DNA of 64,000 nucleotides from Chitinophaga sp. Lineage in GTDB: Bacteria; Bacteroidota; Bacteroidia; Chitinophagales; Chitinophagaceae. How positions within the stretch are numbered: the first letter of the stretch is position 1; every line of letters starts with the position of its first letter. Below are positions 53,878 to 63,033 of this stretch, in pieces. The DNA lies in assembly GCF_019236475.1 (NCBI RefSeq), contig NZ_JAFAIX010000014.1, positions 124,001 to 188,000 on the forward strand, in the 5' to 3' direction. Made by a program: the position numbers and the translations under genes. Under the pieces are notes generated by a model that saw only the letters and a program-made list of their open reading frames with translations, was not told where the DNA came from and did no database searches.

Positions 53878-55480
53878 TGGATACAGTCCTGAAGTGCAGG
53901 AAGAATGTCTGACCCGGTATTGTGCATTAAACAACATTTCTGTACTCGGAATTTACAAGGAAGATTATTCCGCAAAGACTTTCGAGCGGCCTGTTTTCAA
54001 CCAGGTTCTGATGGCTATCAAAAAGCATAAAGGGACCGTCAACTTGTTGCTATTTACCCGGTGGGACAGATTTAGCCGCAATGCCGGGGATGCCTACGCC
54101 ATGATAAATGTATTGAGAAAGATGAGGGTGGAACCGCAGGGAGTAGAGCAGCCTCTTGACCTGGACATACCGGAAAATAAAATGATGCTGGCTTTTTATT
54201 TAGCCGCGCCAGAAGTGGAGAATGATCGCAGGGCGCTCAATACCCTATTGGGTATGCGGCGCAGTAAAAAGGAAGGCCGGTATCTGGGAATTGCTCCAGT
54301 AGGTTATTTGAATGAAAAGGAGAAAACAACGGTGAAAGGGAAAAAGGACAAGCCGATTCTGGTTATAGATGAAAAGCTGGCACCATTGGTCGTGTGGGTA
54401 TTTGAGGAAGTGGCGAGAGGGGTGCATGATTTGGAGAAAATCAGGCGAATGGCAAATATTAAAGGGCTGCCTATCAAAAAAAGCCAGATTGGTAACTTGG
54501 TGCGTAACACCGTTTATTGTGGGAAAATCTTTATATCAGCTTACAAACAGGAGGAAGCCCACTATGTCTATGGGATTCACCAGCCACTTATCTCCGAAAA
54601 TTTGTTTAATGAAGTACAGGATGTGTTAAGCGGGCGCAAAAAGATAACCAAAGCACGCAGTGCAAAAGATGAGCATCTTCCACTTAGAGGCTTCCTGGTA
54701 TGTAAAAGATGTGGTAAGCCAATTACAGGCAGTGGAAGTAAAGGTAATGGCGGCACCTACTATTATTATCATTGCCAAAGCAGTACTTCATGCAAAGAAA
54801 GGTTTAGGGCAGATGAAGCCCATGAAATATTTAAAAAGAAACTGGGAACGATAAAGGGGAAAGAAGATGTAATCAATTTGTATATGGACATTTTATCCAG
54901 AGAGTTAAAAGCAGGTAACGAACAAAACGATAAGCAGATTACCGAAATCCAGGGAACTATTGATAAACTCAAACAAAGAATCATCAATGCCCAAACCCTA
55001 ATGTTGGATGCAGAGATTGGCCCGGCTGAATATACCAATATCAAAAATAACCTGAGAACGGAGATCGAAGCACAGGAACGCAGAAAGATGGAACTAGTCA
55101 CTGATTATGGAGAACAGCAAAGATATATAGATAAGGGTAGGACAATCCTTGTAAACGCAGTATGGCACTATGAGAACGGAGATTTAGATGCCAAACAAAA
55201 GATCATTGGTTCGATGTTCCCTTCAAAACTCATTTTTGAAAAAAATGATTATCGAACCATAGAACCTAACCCTATATTGGAGCTAATAGCCTTTCCAGTA
55301 AAGGATTTAGAAGTACTTAAAAACGAAAAGGTCGGAGATTCCTCCGACCTTTCCACTTTAGTGCCCAGAACTGGATTCGAACCAGCACACCCTTGCGAGC
55401 GCTGCGACCTGAACACAGTGCGTCTACCAATTTCGCCATCTGGGCAGCAACTGATTTGTGTTTCAGGGCTGCAAAGATAA
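53822..55480 (+). CDS. Large serine recombinase (integrase) whose C-terminus reads into tRNA-Leu
   Basis: 552 residues as it stands. Resolvase domain with nucleophile Ser13 in Y-I-R-V-S-T-D-E-Q, a Recombinase domain (about 160-270), a zinc ribbon (C-K-R-C-G-K...Y-H-C-Q-S-S-T-S-C) and a coiled-coil region (about 360-440). From V-P onward (about residue 515) the reading frame crosses the antisense of tRNA-Leu (R-T-G-F-E-P-A-H-P-C) and ends in flanking chromosome at 55480. Those last 37 residues are not native: joining 55366 to 33250, as in the circular element, would end the protein F-S-G-R-L-S-N-Q-F-M-L-I and stop after 22 residues. It should catalyse integration and, with a directionality factor, excision. 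Confidence 0.9.
   Translation: MTQRNALLYIRVSTDEQLNGYSPEVQEECLTRYCALNNISVLGIYKEDYSAKTFERPVFNQVLMAIKKHKGTVNLLLFTRWDRFSRNAGDAYAMINVLRKMRVEPQGVEQPLDLDIPENKMMLAFYLAAPEVENDRRALNTLLGMRRSKKEGRYLGIAPVGYLNEKEKTTVKGKKDKPILVIDEKLAPLVVWVFEEVARGVHDLEKIRRMANIKGLPIKKSQIGNLVRNTVYCGKIFISAYKQEEAHYVYGIHQPLISENLFNEVQDVLSGRKKITKARSAKDEHLPLRGFLVCKRCGKPITGSGSKGNGGTYYYYHCQSSTSCKERFRADEAHEIFKKKLGTIKGKEDVINLYMDILSRELKAGNEQNDKQITEIQGTIDKLKQRIINAQTLMLDAEIGPAEYTNIKNNLRTEIEAQERRKMELVTDYGEQQRYIDKGRTILVNAVWHYENGDLDAKQKIIGSMFPSKLIFEKNDYRTIEPNPILELIAFPVKDLEVLKNEKVGDSSDLSTLVPRTGFEPAHPCERCDLNTVRLPISPSGQQLICVSGLQR
55301..55366 (+). repeat. attR-side copy of the 66-bp direct repeat
   Basis: Partner of 33184-33249 (61/66 identical). 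It overlaps the recombinase 3' coding region and the last five bases of tRNA-Leu (TGCCC on the plus strand). The hairpin inside it serves as the tRNA terminator. Confidence 0.8.
55327..55352 (-). terminator. tRNA-Leu terminator
   Basis: AAAGGTCGGAG (55327-55337) with CTCCGACCTTT (55342-55352), loop ATTC. On the minus strand it is followed by T-rich sequence, 9 bp past the tRNA 3' end. Confidence 0.75.
55362..55445 (-). tRNA. tRNA-Leu(CAG)
   Basis: 84 nt. Acceptor GCCCAGA/TCTGGGC with discriminator A, D arm with TTGGTAGACGC, anticodon stem CTGTG/CGCAG with loop TTCAGGT (anticodon CAG), a long class-II variable arm, and T arm CTGG-TTCGAAT-CCAG. CCA is not encoded. Its 3' end is the integration site of the element to its left and remains intact. 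Confidence 0.92.
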
Positions 55481-55664
55481 GCACCTATTCGATATATCAA
55501 AATATAATTTTAAAATGGGAAATGATAAAAGAGAATAAACAACCATAGGGAGACGCGTGTCTCTCTATCCTCCCCTACTTATCCTATTAGTCAAACGATT
55601 GCGTAAATTATTTTACCGCATTTTTAGATCCCATCGTATCTTGATTAGTATAAACAACAGGAAC

Positions 55665-57155
55665 ATGAAAATTATCACCAGTACTTTGTTACTGCTGCTA
55701 TGTATCGGAGCCATTCAGAGTCAGGCTCAACCAACAAAAAAACAAAAACCAAACATCATCTTTATCTATGCCGACGACCTCGGCGTAGGTGAAACAGGCC
55801 CCTATGGCCAAAAAAAAATCAAAACACCACGATTAGACCAGCTCTCCCAGGAAGGTATCCATTTTACACAGTTCTATACTTCCACTCCGGTATGCGCTCC
55901 CGCTAGATGTATGTTCCTCACCGGCCGCCATGGCGGACATAGCTATATCCGTGGGAATTACGAAATGGGTGGTTTCGCCGATTCACTGGAAGGCGGACAA
56001 ATGCCCCTCCCTGAAGGTACCATCACCATCGGCCATATGCTCCAGAAAGCCGGCTATAAGACCGCTGCTATCGGCAAATGGGGCCTCGGTATGCCCTTCA
56101 CCACCGGAGATCCAAATAAACAAGGCTTCGATTATTTCTACGGCTATCTCGACCAAAAACAAGCACATAACTACTACCCTACCCACCTCTGGGAAAACGG
56201 GAAAAAAGAACCACTCAATAATCATTTCATCGATATACATAAATCACTACGTCCAGATGAAGCCACAGACAGCGCCTTTAACTACTTTAAAGGCAACGAC
56301 TACGCCGTGGATGAACTGACGAAAAAAGCAGTGCGGTTCATTGAAGAAAACCGCCAACGACCATTTTTCCTCTATCTCCCCTATACCATTCCGCACGTTG
56401 CCCTCCAGGCTCCGGACTCGGCTATACGAAAATACATTGGCCTGTTCGATGAAAAACCCTACCTCGGCAACCAAGGATATACGCCTAGCAAATATCCCCT
56501 CTCTACCTACGCAGCCATGATTACCTACCTGGATACACAAGTAGGTATCGTAATGGACCTGGTGAAAAAACTGGGCCTGGATGATAATACGATCATTCTG
56601 TTTTCCAGCGATAACGGTACTACCTTCAATGGTGGCGTAGATCCGGTATTTTTCAATAGTGTCAACGGACTAAAAGGCCTTAAAATGGACCTCTATGAAG
56701 GAGGTATCCGCGAACCACTCATCGCTAGATGGCCTGGAAAAATCCCTGCCGGCAGTATTGCTGCAGCTCCCGCGGTGCAATATGACCTGCTGGCTACCTT
56801 CGCGGATATTGCAGGTATTACTGCCCCCACGAATGATGGTGTCTCCCTACTGCCAGCGCTAAAAGGCAATGAGCAATCACTGCAACAACGAGCATATATC
56901 TATTTCGAATATCCAGAGAAAGGCGGCGCCGTGGCCATCAGAAAAGGAAAATGGAAAGCGATTAAAACAGATATGAAAAAGGATAAACAAGCGCCTTGGC
57001 AACTGTATAACCTGGAAACGGATCCAAATGAACAACACGACGTGGCTAGCCAACATCAAGATATGCTTCCCGCTTTTGATGCGATTGTACGGAAAGAACA
57101 CCGCAATGCGCACCTCAATGAATGGGAATTCCTGAATAGTAAAATGTCTAAATAA
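55665..57155 (+). CDS. Secreted S1-type sulfatase
   Basis: About 496 residues from the ATG at 55665, where a signal peptide begins (M-K-I-I-T-S-T-L-L-L-L-L, cleavage near S-Q-A-Q); a GTG 108 bp upstream is not needed. Metal ligands in Y-A-D-D-L-G, and Cys77 in C-A-P-A-R, the site turned into formylglycine, plus G-K-W-G-L-G. Close to arylsulfatases and N-acetylgalactosamine-6-sulfatases. It removes sulfate from glycans outside the cytoplasm. Activity needs a formylglycine-generating or anSME enzyme, not seen in this window. Confidence 0.92.
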   Translation: MKIITSTLLLLLCIGAIQSQAQPTKKQKPNIIFIYADDLGVGETGPYGQKKIKTPRLDQLSQEGIHFTQFYTSTPVCAPARCMFLTGRHGGHSYIRGNYEMGGFADSLEGGQMPLPEGTITIGHMLQKAGYKTAAIGKWGLGMPFTTGDPNKQGFDYFYGYLDQKQAHNYYPTHLWENGKKEPLNNHFIDIHKSLRPDEATDSAFNYFKGNDYAVDELTKKAVRFIEENRQRPFFLYLPYTIPHVALQAPDSAIRKYIGLFDEKPYLGNQGYTPSKYPLSTYAAMITYLDTQVGIVMDLVKKLGLDDNTIILFSSDNGTTFNGGVDPVFFNSVNGLKGLKMDLYEGGIREPLIARWPGKIPAGSIAAAPAVQYDLLATFADIAGITAPTNDGVSLLPALKGNEQSLQQRAYIYFEYPEKGGAVAIRKGKWKAIKTDMKKDKQAPWQLYNLETDPNEQHDVASQHQDMLPAFDAIVRKEHRNAHLNEWEFLNSKMSK

Positions 57156-57163
57156 AACAGAGA

Positions 57164-57194
57164 AGTCCGCAGGAAGAATAAACTCCTGCGGACT
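57164..57194. terminator. Bidirectional terminator
   Basis: AGTCCGCAGGA (57164-57174) pairs perfectly with TCCTGCGGACT (57184-57194) between the convergent sulfatase and ABC permease genes. Confidence 0.75.
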
Positions 57195-57218
57195 CTGATT
57201 ATGAAAAGAGCGATATTT

Positions 57219-57968
57219 TTATTTGTTATCCCATTTGAAATACTTGATTCCCAACGCCACAAACACCACAGTATATCCAATGGTAGCGAGTAATGCCATC
57301 GTATGATCACTCGTCCATGATAATGGTTGCAAACTTCCTGCCAGAGCTTTCTGTACTACTCCATATGGCGACCATTGCACGATATCTTTCATCGCTTTCC
57401 CGAAGGCGCCAAACTGACCCAACATACCGATCATAATGAAAGCAACATATACCAACCTGCTAGTGGAGTTCACCGTTTCAGGATTCTTAATCAGCGCAAC
57501 TATTAACTGACCCAATCCCAGGTATAACCAGCCAGCCAACAATGTCACCAGCAATCCAGTCACATATCCCAGTGCGGAAAGGCTGATCTTATCTACCGCA
57601 AAACCAACTATAAATATCAGCAGCGTCATTAGGGCGATCAATCCAACCTGTATGGATATACGACTCAACATGATCGTCCAGGTAGGCACCGGCGCTACGC
57701 GAAGTCGCTGAAACACGCCTTTATCGCGGTCACGGGCAATGGTACCGGAGTATCCCAAGAGTCCAATACTGGCCAATCCTATGGTAATCGCGCTGGCCAT
57801 CACCACCGCAGGCCCTATCTTATCTACCGCGCCTTTCCAGGATATCAGGATCAGGATCGGTACTAGCAGTACCATTCGTAAAGAACGACGGTTACGCCAT
57901 ACTGTGGTGAAATCTGCTTGCAGCAGGGTTCTTAATACATCTTTTATTGCGGGTATTCTTGTTTCCAT
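57219..57968 (-). CDS. ABC-2 type exporter permease
   Basis: 249 residues with six membrane segments and the ABC-2 motif G-V-F-Q-R-L-R-V-A-P after the second. Partner of the ATPase gene that ends 12 bp upstream. Such pairs export drugs, lipids or polysaccharide precursors; substrate unknown. Confidence 0.9.
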   Translation of the reverse strand: METRIPAIKDVLRTLLQADFTTVWRNRRSLRMVLLVPILILISWKGAVDKIGPAVVMASAITIGLASIGLLGYSGTIARDRDKGVFQRLRVAPVPTWTIMLSRISIQVGLIALMTLLIFIVGFAVDKISLSALGYVTGLLVTLLAGWLYLGLGQLIVALIKNPETVNSTSRLVYVAFIMIGMLGQFGAFGKAMKDIVQWSPYGVVQKALAGSLQPLSWTSDHTMALLATIGYTVVFVALGIKYFKWDNK

Positions 57969-57980
57969 AAGGGCCTTTTT

Positions 57981-58766
57981 TTATGAACGAACTGCGCGTC
58001 CGGTTAAACCAATAAATACATCTTCCAGGGTGATACGTCCTTTGCGGGATACGCTGATCACTTCGGGATCTTCCCGATGCAGCGATATGAGTCGCTCTGG
58101 CGTATCAATGGCAATGATGCGGCCATGGTCTATAATGGCGATCCTGTCGCATACTGCTTCTGCTTCTTCCATGGAATGTGTGGTGAGTAAGACGCCATGC
58201 CCTTTGGCCCGAATGGCTTCAATTCTTTCCCACAACTGGCGTCTGGACTGCGGATCCAATCCTGTGGTCGGCTCGTCCAGCAATACCAGTGCGGGATTAT
58301 GTATAGTAGCTATTAGCAAGGAAACACGCTGCTGCTGTCCGCCGGATAATTGCCCGAATTTCTTTTCTGCGGCATCTTCCAGCTTGATTTCCTGTAACCT
58401 GTTAAATACTTCTTCTTTAGATAATTTCACACCATATACACCTGCATACAGTTTTAGTATATCCGTTATCGTTAGTTCAGGCTGAAAACTGGTTGCCTGT
58501 AACTGTACGCCCATATTCGCTTTGGCATATAACGGCTGCCCCACAATATCAAATCCTACTACTTTAATCTGCCCGGTTGCAGGCTTAATTAATCCTTCAA
58601 TAGCGCTCAATGTACTGGTCTTGCCAGCGCCGTTTGGACCCAACAGACCGAAGATCTCTCCAGGCCTTACGTCCAGCGACACCTCTTTTACTGCCTGAAA
58701 CTGACCGTAGTATACACTGATCCGGTCAACATTCAGTATAGGGAGTTGTTCTATAGTGTTAGTCAT
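57981..58766 (-). CDS. ABC transporter ATP-binding protein
   Basis: About 261 residues from the ATG at 58764-58766 (M-T-N-T-I-E-Q-L-P). Walker A G-P-N-G-A-G-K-T-S-T, signature L-S-G-G-Q-Q-Q-R-V, Walker B L-V-L-L-D-E-P-T-T-G-L-D, and switch His in T-T-H-S-M. CcmA/NodI-like, forms an exporter with the permease encoded next. Confidence 0.93.
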   Translation of the reverse strand: MTNTIEQLPILNVDRISVYYGQFQAVKEVSLDVRPGEIFGLLGPNGAGKTSTLSAIEGLIKPATGQIKVVGFDIVGQPLYAKANMGVQLQATSFQPELTITDILKLYAGVYGVKLSKEEVFNRLQEIKLEDAAEKKFGQLSGGQQQRVSLLIATIHNPALVLLDEPTTGLDPQSRRQLWERIEAIRAKGHGVLLTTHSMEEAEAVCDRIAIIDHGRIIAIDTPERLISLHREDPEVISVSRKGRITLEDVFIGLTGRAVRS

Positions 58767-58997
58767 GCGTTGTAGATTGATTTTATGGTGAGACAAAAGT
58801 ACGCTGGATTGCATTCCTGTACATATCAAAAAAGGTAAATACGTATGGTACGTCGGTTAAAATAGGATATCCACCGGTAAATCCGGAGGAAACTATTTTT
58901 ACCGGTAAAATCCCAGGTCCCCTTTTTAGTCGTATATAATAGTGCAATCCCCGTAGCCAGCCTGTAAATAATCGAATACATTAGAAAATTCATTCAC

Positions 58998-60053
58998 ATG
59001 CTCTACAAAACTGTTACAAATCTTAAAAGACACTACAACAGGGCTTTGAATTTCCTGTTTGACAGACCACTCAACCCAATTGACCAACCCTGGTCTGAAA
59101 TTAAAGCAGGCTTACCCACACCTCCATTGAAACCGGAGAATTACGAACGCTTATTGTATAAAGCACTGCACACCATCGGCTATTTTAAAAGCTCCTTACA
59201 GCAACCCAGGCTACATCAGCACAGCTTTGCAGTCAGGGTACGCATTACAGACCAACACCATACCATCGAGCCATGGCTCACCTACCCCCGTTTTGAAAAT
59301 GGCACCATCAATGGTGTTATCAGTACTAGGAGTCGGTCTAGGAAATACAAAACAGGTACGGAAATAAGATTACCCGAAGCGGCCATCATCGACTGGATGA
59401 TGGTGGAAGACGGTTTTCTACTAGGTGGCTATTCCATTCGCATCGGCATAAAAAACGTCGAACGCTATTATAGAAAAAATATCTATGATCAACTCCCCTA
59501 CCAAGTGGATGATGGTCATGATCATTTTGAACATAACCTCAACACTCCAGAAGGCGCCATCCTTTTATTAGGGGATGCCATCGACGCCAGGGACCCCGAT
59601 AGAATCCGCGCCTGTAAAGACTTCTATCGCGAAGCGCTTTATTTGCTTGGCACTTCCTCTAGCCCGAAAATACCCAGGCCCATTACCAATGATATGGTAC
59701 AAGTCCTGGAACGCCGATTAGAAGAAGTTTTCATGGCCGTAAACACCATGCCCATTACAGCAGCCCTCCACGAGGCGAAAAGATATTTTCTCTATACAAG
59801 ACCCCAGCGCATGAATGTTTGGGAAATAACAGAAATTAGAACATATTACAATCCGAAATTAAGAACCCTGCACATCATCAACGTGCAGGAAACGCCCGAA
59901 GGCTGGAAGGTACTGAGCAACATGAGCGATGTACAACTATACCCAAGGCCCAAAAATGATAAAGGGCCGATCATGGATTTAACAGGTGACCACATAAAGT
60001 TTTATGAAGACTACAACTTCCCGCTCTTCCTCAAAAACAGGAATAAAGAGTGA
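58998..60053 (+). CDS. DUF2314-domain protein
   Basis: 351 residues. The segment at about 90-155 (W-L-T-Y-P-R-F-E-N-G-T-I-N-G, K-Y-K-T-G-T, I-D-W-M-M-V-E-D-G) matches the DUF2314 pattern. The rest is unassigned; there is no signal peptide. Function unknown. Its end overlaps the next gene by 50 bp. Confidence 0.75.
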   Translation: MLYKTVTNLKRHYNRALNFLFDRPLNPIDQPWSEIKAGLPTPPLKPENYERLLYKALHTIGYFKSSLQQPRLHQHSFAVRVRITDQHHTIEPWLTYPRFENGTINGVISTRSRSRKYKTGTEIRLPEAAIIDWMMVEDGFLLGGYSIRIGIKNVERYYRKNIYDQLPYQVDDGHDHFEHNLNTPEGAILLLGDAIDARDPDRIRACKDFYREALYLLGTSSSPKIPRPITNDMVQVLERRLEEVFMAVNTMPITAALHEAKRYFLYTRPQRMNVWEITEIRTYYNPKLRTLHIINVQETPEGWKVLSNMSDVQLYPRPKNDKGPIMDLTGDHIKFYEDYNFPLFLKNRNKE

Positions 60054-60657
60054 TCCACGTATAGATGATTATATCGCCAAGGCCGCAGCCTTTGCACAGC
60101 CTATCTTGCAGCATTATAGGCAACTGGTTCATCAAGCATGCCCGGATGTAACCGAAACCATCAAATGGGGCTTCCCCCATTTCGATTACAACGGCAGTAT
60201 ATTGAGCAGTATCGCCGGTTTCAAACAACATTGCGCGGTGAATTTCTGGAAAGCTGCCGTCATGGAAGATCCAGATAAAATCCTCACCGCTACCGGAGAA
60301 ACCGCCATGGGACACCTAGGCAGGATTACCAGTCTGCAAGATCTGCCTGCTGATAAAATACTCATCAAATACCTGAAACAAGCCGCCAAACTGATCGATG
60401 AAGGCGTGAAAGCACCGCCCAAACCGAAAGCAACAGAGAAGAAAGAATTGGAAGTACCCACAGATTTACTCGCGGCCTTGAAGAAAAATAAAGCAGCAGC
60501 CAAGACTTTCGAGGAATTCAGTTACTCGAATAAAAAAGAATATGTTTCCTGGGTGATAGAAGCAAAAACGGAAGCCACCCGGCAAACACGTATAGCCACT
60601 GCCGTAGAATGGATGGCCGAAGGAAAAATCAGGAATTGGAAATATCTGAAGAAATAA
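60004..60657 (+). CDS. YdeI/DUF1801-type protein
   Basis: 217 residues. N-terminal DUF1801-like domain (I-K-W-G-F-P-H-F-D-Y, N-F-W-K) and C-terminal OmdA-type segment (F-E-E-F-S-Y-S-N-K-K-E-Y-V-S-W-V-I-E-A-K, R-I-A-T-A-V-E-W). This two-part architecture is common in Bacteroidota; some members are linked to stress or antimicrobial-peptide resistance, but the biochemical role is not known. Translation is probably coupled to the DUF2314 gene, which it overlaps by 50 bp. Confidence 0.85.
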   Translation: MKTTTSRSSSKTGIKSDPRIDDYIAKAAAFAQPILQHYRQLVHQACPDVTETIKWGFPHFDYNGSILSSIAGFKQHCAVNFWKAAVMEDPDKILTATGETAMGHLGRITSLQDLPADKILIKYLKQAAKLIDEGVKAPPKPKATEKKELEVPTDLLAALKKNKAAAKTFEEFSYSNKKEYVSWVIEAKTEATRQTRIATAVEWMAEGKIRNWKYLKK

Positions 60658-60707
60658 TAGCAGAAGGTGTATCAAAAGATTATAATTAGGTAAATCGCCA
60701 CTGTCTG

Positions 60708-60790
60708 TGGTCCCTGCCCGCTGGGCAGGGACCACAAAAGAAAAGTAAAAGGCGTGATGTCGCAGACGTCACGCCTTTTACTTTTCTTTT
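60708..60790. terminator. Two strong hairpins between convergent genes
   Basis: First: TGGTCCCTGCCC (60708-60719) with GGGCAGGGACCA (60723-60734), loop GCT. Second: perfect 22-nt arms 60736-60757 and 60769-60790, the stem extendable by four more pairs to a GCA loop, flanked by A- and T-runs. Confidence 0.8.
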
Positions 60791-60805
60791 ATAATCTGCT
60801 TTATT

Positions 60806-63007
60806 TTAGAGCTTCAATAAGCCCAGCTTGTGTAGGGTGTTTACCGGTTTATTATCCCAGAAGAGTTCGAAATCTTCCAGTCCAGCAGTCTCATAACTTT
60901 GTTTTACCTCCTGCAACGTATAGGTCTTCCCGTTATTGACATCCAACTCCCGGAGCATACCCGCCAACCAATTACCCTGTGGCGGATCTACGCGGATATT
61001 CACTGCTTCTTTCTTGCTCTGGAATGTCAACGATGCCATTTCCCAAGTATTCCCTTTTTTGGATTTCGTGACAATCTCCAAAGCTGGTTGCTTACCGAGG
61101 AAAATAACTTTGGAAGTAGGTTTGATAGTTCCAGGCTCCTCTTCCATCAAAGCATTGGTAATATAATCCGGCGCCACAGAGGTTTTAGGCACCTTGAATT
61201 CAAACCATTTATTCAACGGATAATCCAGGCAGGCGCCATGCATAAAATTCAGCAAGGACTTCTTAAGCCCATAGCTGAAGCTTTCATGGTCGGCCCCTGT
61301 AGGATCGATGTGCATGATATCATTGTTGGCGAAAGTGCCTATTGCTTCTGTTTCTTTTTCCACCTTATACTTGGCAGGGTCCATGCCTACAGGACTATGG
61401 GCAGTCATGGTAAACTGATGCCAGTACGCAGATTGCAATATCCCCGCTTGGAACATCTGACGCACCATTTCCAGGGAATCGATCGTTTCCTGCGCTGTTT
61501 GGGTAGGGAAACCATACATCAGGTAGGCATGCACCATAATGCCTGCTTCTGTAAAATGCCGGTTTACCCTGGCCACCTGGGCCACGGTAATACCCTTTTG
61601 AATAAGGCCCAGCAATCTATCTGACGCCACTTCCAGGCCCCCGCTTATGGCAATGCAGCCGGAAGCCTTCAGGAGCAGGCATAAGTCGCGGGTAAAGCTC
61701 TTTTCAAAGCGGACATTCGTCCACCAACTCACATTTAGCTTTCGCTTGATGATTTCCAATGCCAGCGCTCGCATCAATGCAGGCGGAGCAGCCTCATCCA
61801 CAAAATGGAAGCCTGTTTGCCCTGTTTGGGCAATGATGGTTTCCATGCGGTCACAGAGTAATGAAGCAGCAATTGGCTCGTATATGCGGATATAATCCAG
61901 CGAAATATCGCAGAAAGTACATTTCCCCCAATAACAGCCATGTGCCATGGTCAACTTGTTCCAGCGGCCATCGCTCCAAAGACTATGCATAGGGTTGACC
62001 ACCTCAATGGCGGAGATATAATCATTCAACAGTAAATCACCGTAATCAGGCGTTCCTACCTGGTGCTGCTTATAGTCCTGGCAGGTACTGTTGTTGTAGT
62101 ATTTCACAGCGCCCTCCTCCAAGAGGAAAGTGCGCTTTAAGTCAGCGCGACTTTTATCTCCCGTTACAAAACCCAACAAATTCTCTACTGGCGCTTCTCC
62201 ATCATCCAGTGTGATATAATCGATATATTCAAAAACTCTTGCATCTGAGAGAGAACGCAGTTCCGTATTGGGAAAACCGCCTCCCATAGCCACTTTCACA
62301 GTAGGATAATGGGCTTTAATCCATTGCCCACAGCGGAAAGCCGCATATAAATTACCAGGGAATGGGACCGATATCGCCACCATTTGCGGCTGTACCTCCT
62401 CCATGCGCCGCTGGAGGATTTGGATCAGCAGCTCATCGATATAGGTAAATGGCTGCTGTAGCGCTTCGTGGAGCTCATCGAAGCTATTCGCAGAGCGACT
62501 CAACTTCTCCGCATACCTGCTGAAACCGAAATGACTGTCCACACACTCCATGATCAAGTCAGACAGGTCTTCCAAGTACATCGTGGCCAAGTGTTTGGCC
62601 CTGTCCTGGTTGCCCATAGAGCCGAAAGCCCAATGTAAATCGTCCAACTGGGCAAAGCGGGACGCTTCCGGGAGATAATCCCTTTTTACAATAAGATGCG
62701 CGATGGTAGGGTTTTTCCCCTGCAAGAAGGCGATCACCGCATCGATAGTATGAATATAATCATCCTGCAAGGCAATAATACGGGCAATATTCTCCGATAC
62801 TGCTGCCGTAGGATGATGGCGGATATAAGAAAACAGATCAGTTAATCCCTGTTTTGAGAATAAGGCCAGCGTCACTTCTATACCCAGGTCGGACTGAAAG
62901 GAACTGATCCCTTTGGTGTTCAGGAATCCCTTCAGGTACGCGGTGGCCGGATATGGCGTATTCAACTGTGTAAATGGTGGTGTAATTAAATAAACTGTCT
63001 TGCTCAA
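60806..63007 (-). CDS. B12-binding radical SAM protein
   Basis: About 733 residues. The likely start is TTG at 63005-63007 (M-S-K-T-V-Y-L-I-T-P-P-F); a TTG at 63028 lies within the -7 promoter element and cannot be used. An N-terminal cobalamin-binding-type region (V-A-M-G-G-G-F-P-N-T-E-L) is followed by the radical SAM cluster motif C-Y-W-G-K-C-T-F-C (CX4CX2C rather than CX3CX2C) and a TIM-barrel part with G-L-E-V-A-S-D-R-L-L. Such enzymes do methylations or rearrangements at unactivated carbons. No partner genes indicate the substrate. Confidence 0.85.
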   Translation of the reverse strand: MSKTVYLITPPFTQLNTPYPATAYLKGFLNTKGISSFQSDLGIEVTLALFSKQGLTDLFSYIRHHPTAAVSENIARIIALQDDYIHTIDAVIAFLQGKNPTIAHLIVKRDYLPEASRFAQLDDLHWAFGSMGNQDRAKHLATMYLEDLSDLIMECVDSHFGFSRYAEKLSRSANSFDELHEALQQPFTYIDELLIQILQRRMEEVQPQMVAISVPFPGNLYAAFRCGQWIKAHYPTVKVAMGGGFPNTELRSLSDARVFEYIDYITLDDGEAPVENLLGFVTGDKSRADLKRTFLLEEGAVKYYNNSTCQDYKQHQVGTPDYGDLLLNDYISAIEVVNPMHSLWSDGRWNKLTMAHGCYWGKCTFCDISLDYIRIYEPIAASLLCDRMETIIAQTGQTGFHFVDEAAPPALMRALALEIIKRKLNVSWWTNVRFEKSFTRDLCLLLKASGCIAISGGLEVASDRLLGLIQKGITVAQVARVNRHFTEAGIMVHAYLMYGFPTQTAQETIDSLEMVRQMFQAGILQSAYWHQFTMTAHSPVGMDPAKYKVEKETEAIGTFANNDIMHIDPTGADHESFSYGLKKSLLNFMHGACLDYPLNKWFEFKVPKTSVAPDYITNALMEEEPGTIKPTSKVIFLGKQPALEIVTKSKKGNTWEMASLTFQSKKEAVNIRVDPPQGNWLAGMLRELDVNNGKTYTLQEVKQSYETAGLEDFELFWDNKPVNTLHKLGLLKL

Positions 63008-63025
63008 ACCAGGTATTTTAAGCCG

Positions 63026-63033
63026 CAAAGGTA
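63026..63033 (-). promoter_or_regulatory. Bacteroidota -7 promoter element of the radical SAM gene
   Basis: On the minus strand this is TACCTTTG, an exact TAnnTTTG. It implies transcription starting around 63015-63020 and a very short or absent leader before TTG 63007. Confidence 0.5.

Noticed and set aside
55367..55480. Last 37 residues of the recombinase frame as a genuine domain
   Set aside because: They are the antisense translation of tRNA-Leu plus flank, produced by the integration.
60899..61624. 241-residue plus-strand open frame
   Set aside because: Antisense to the radical SAM gene, which has clear motifs in its own frame.
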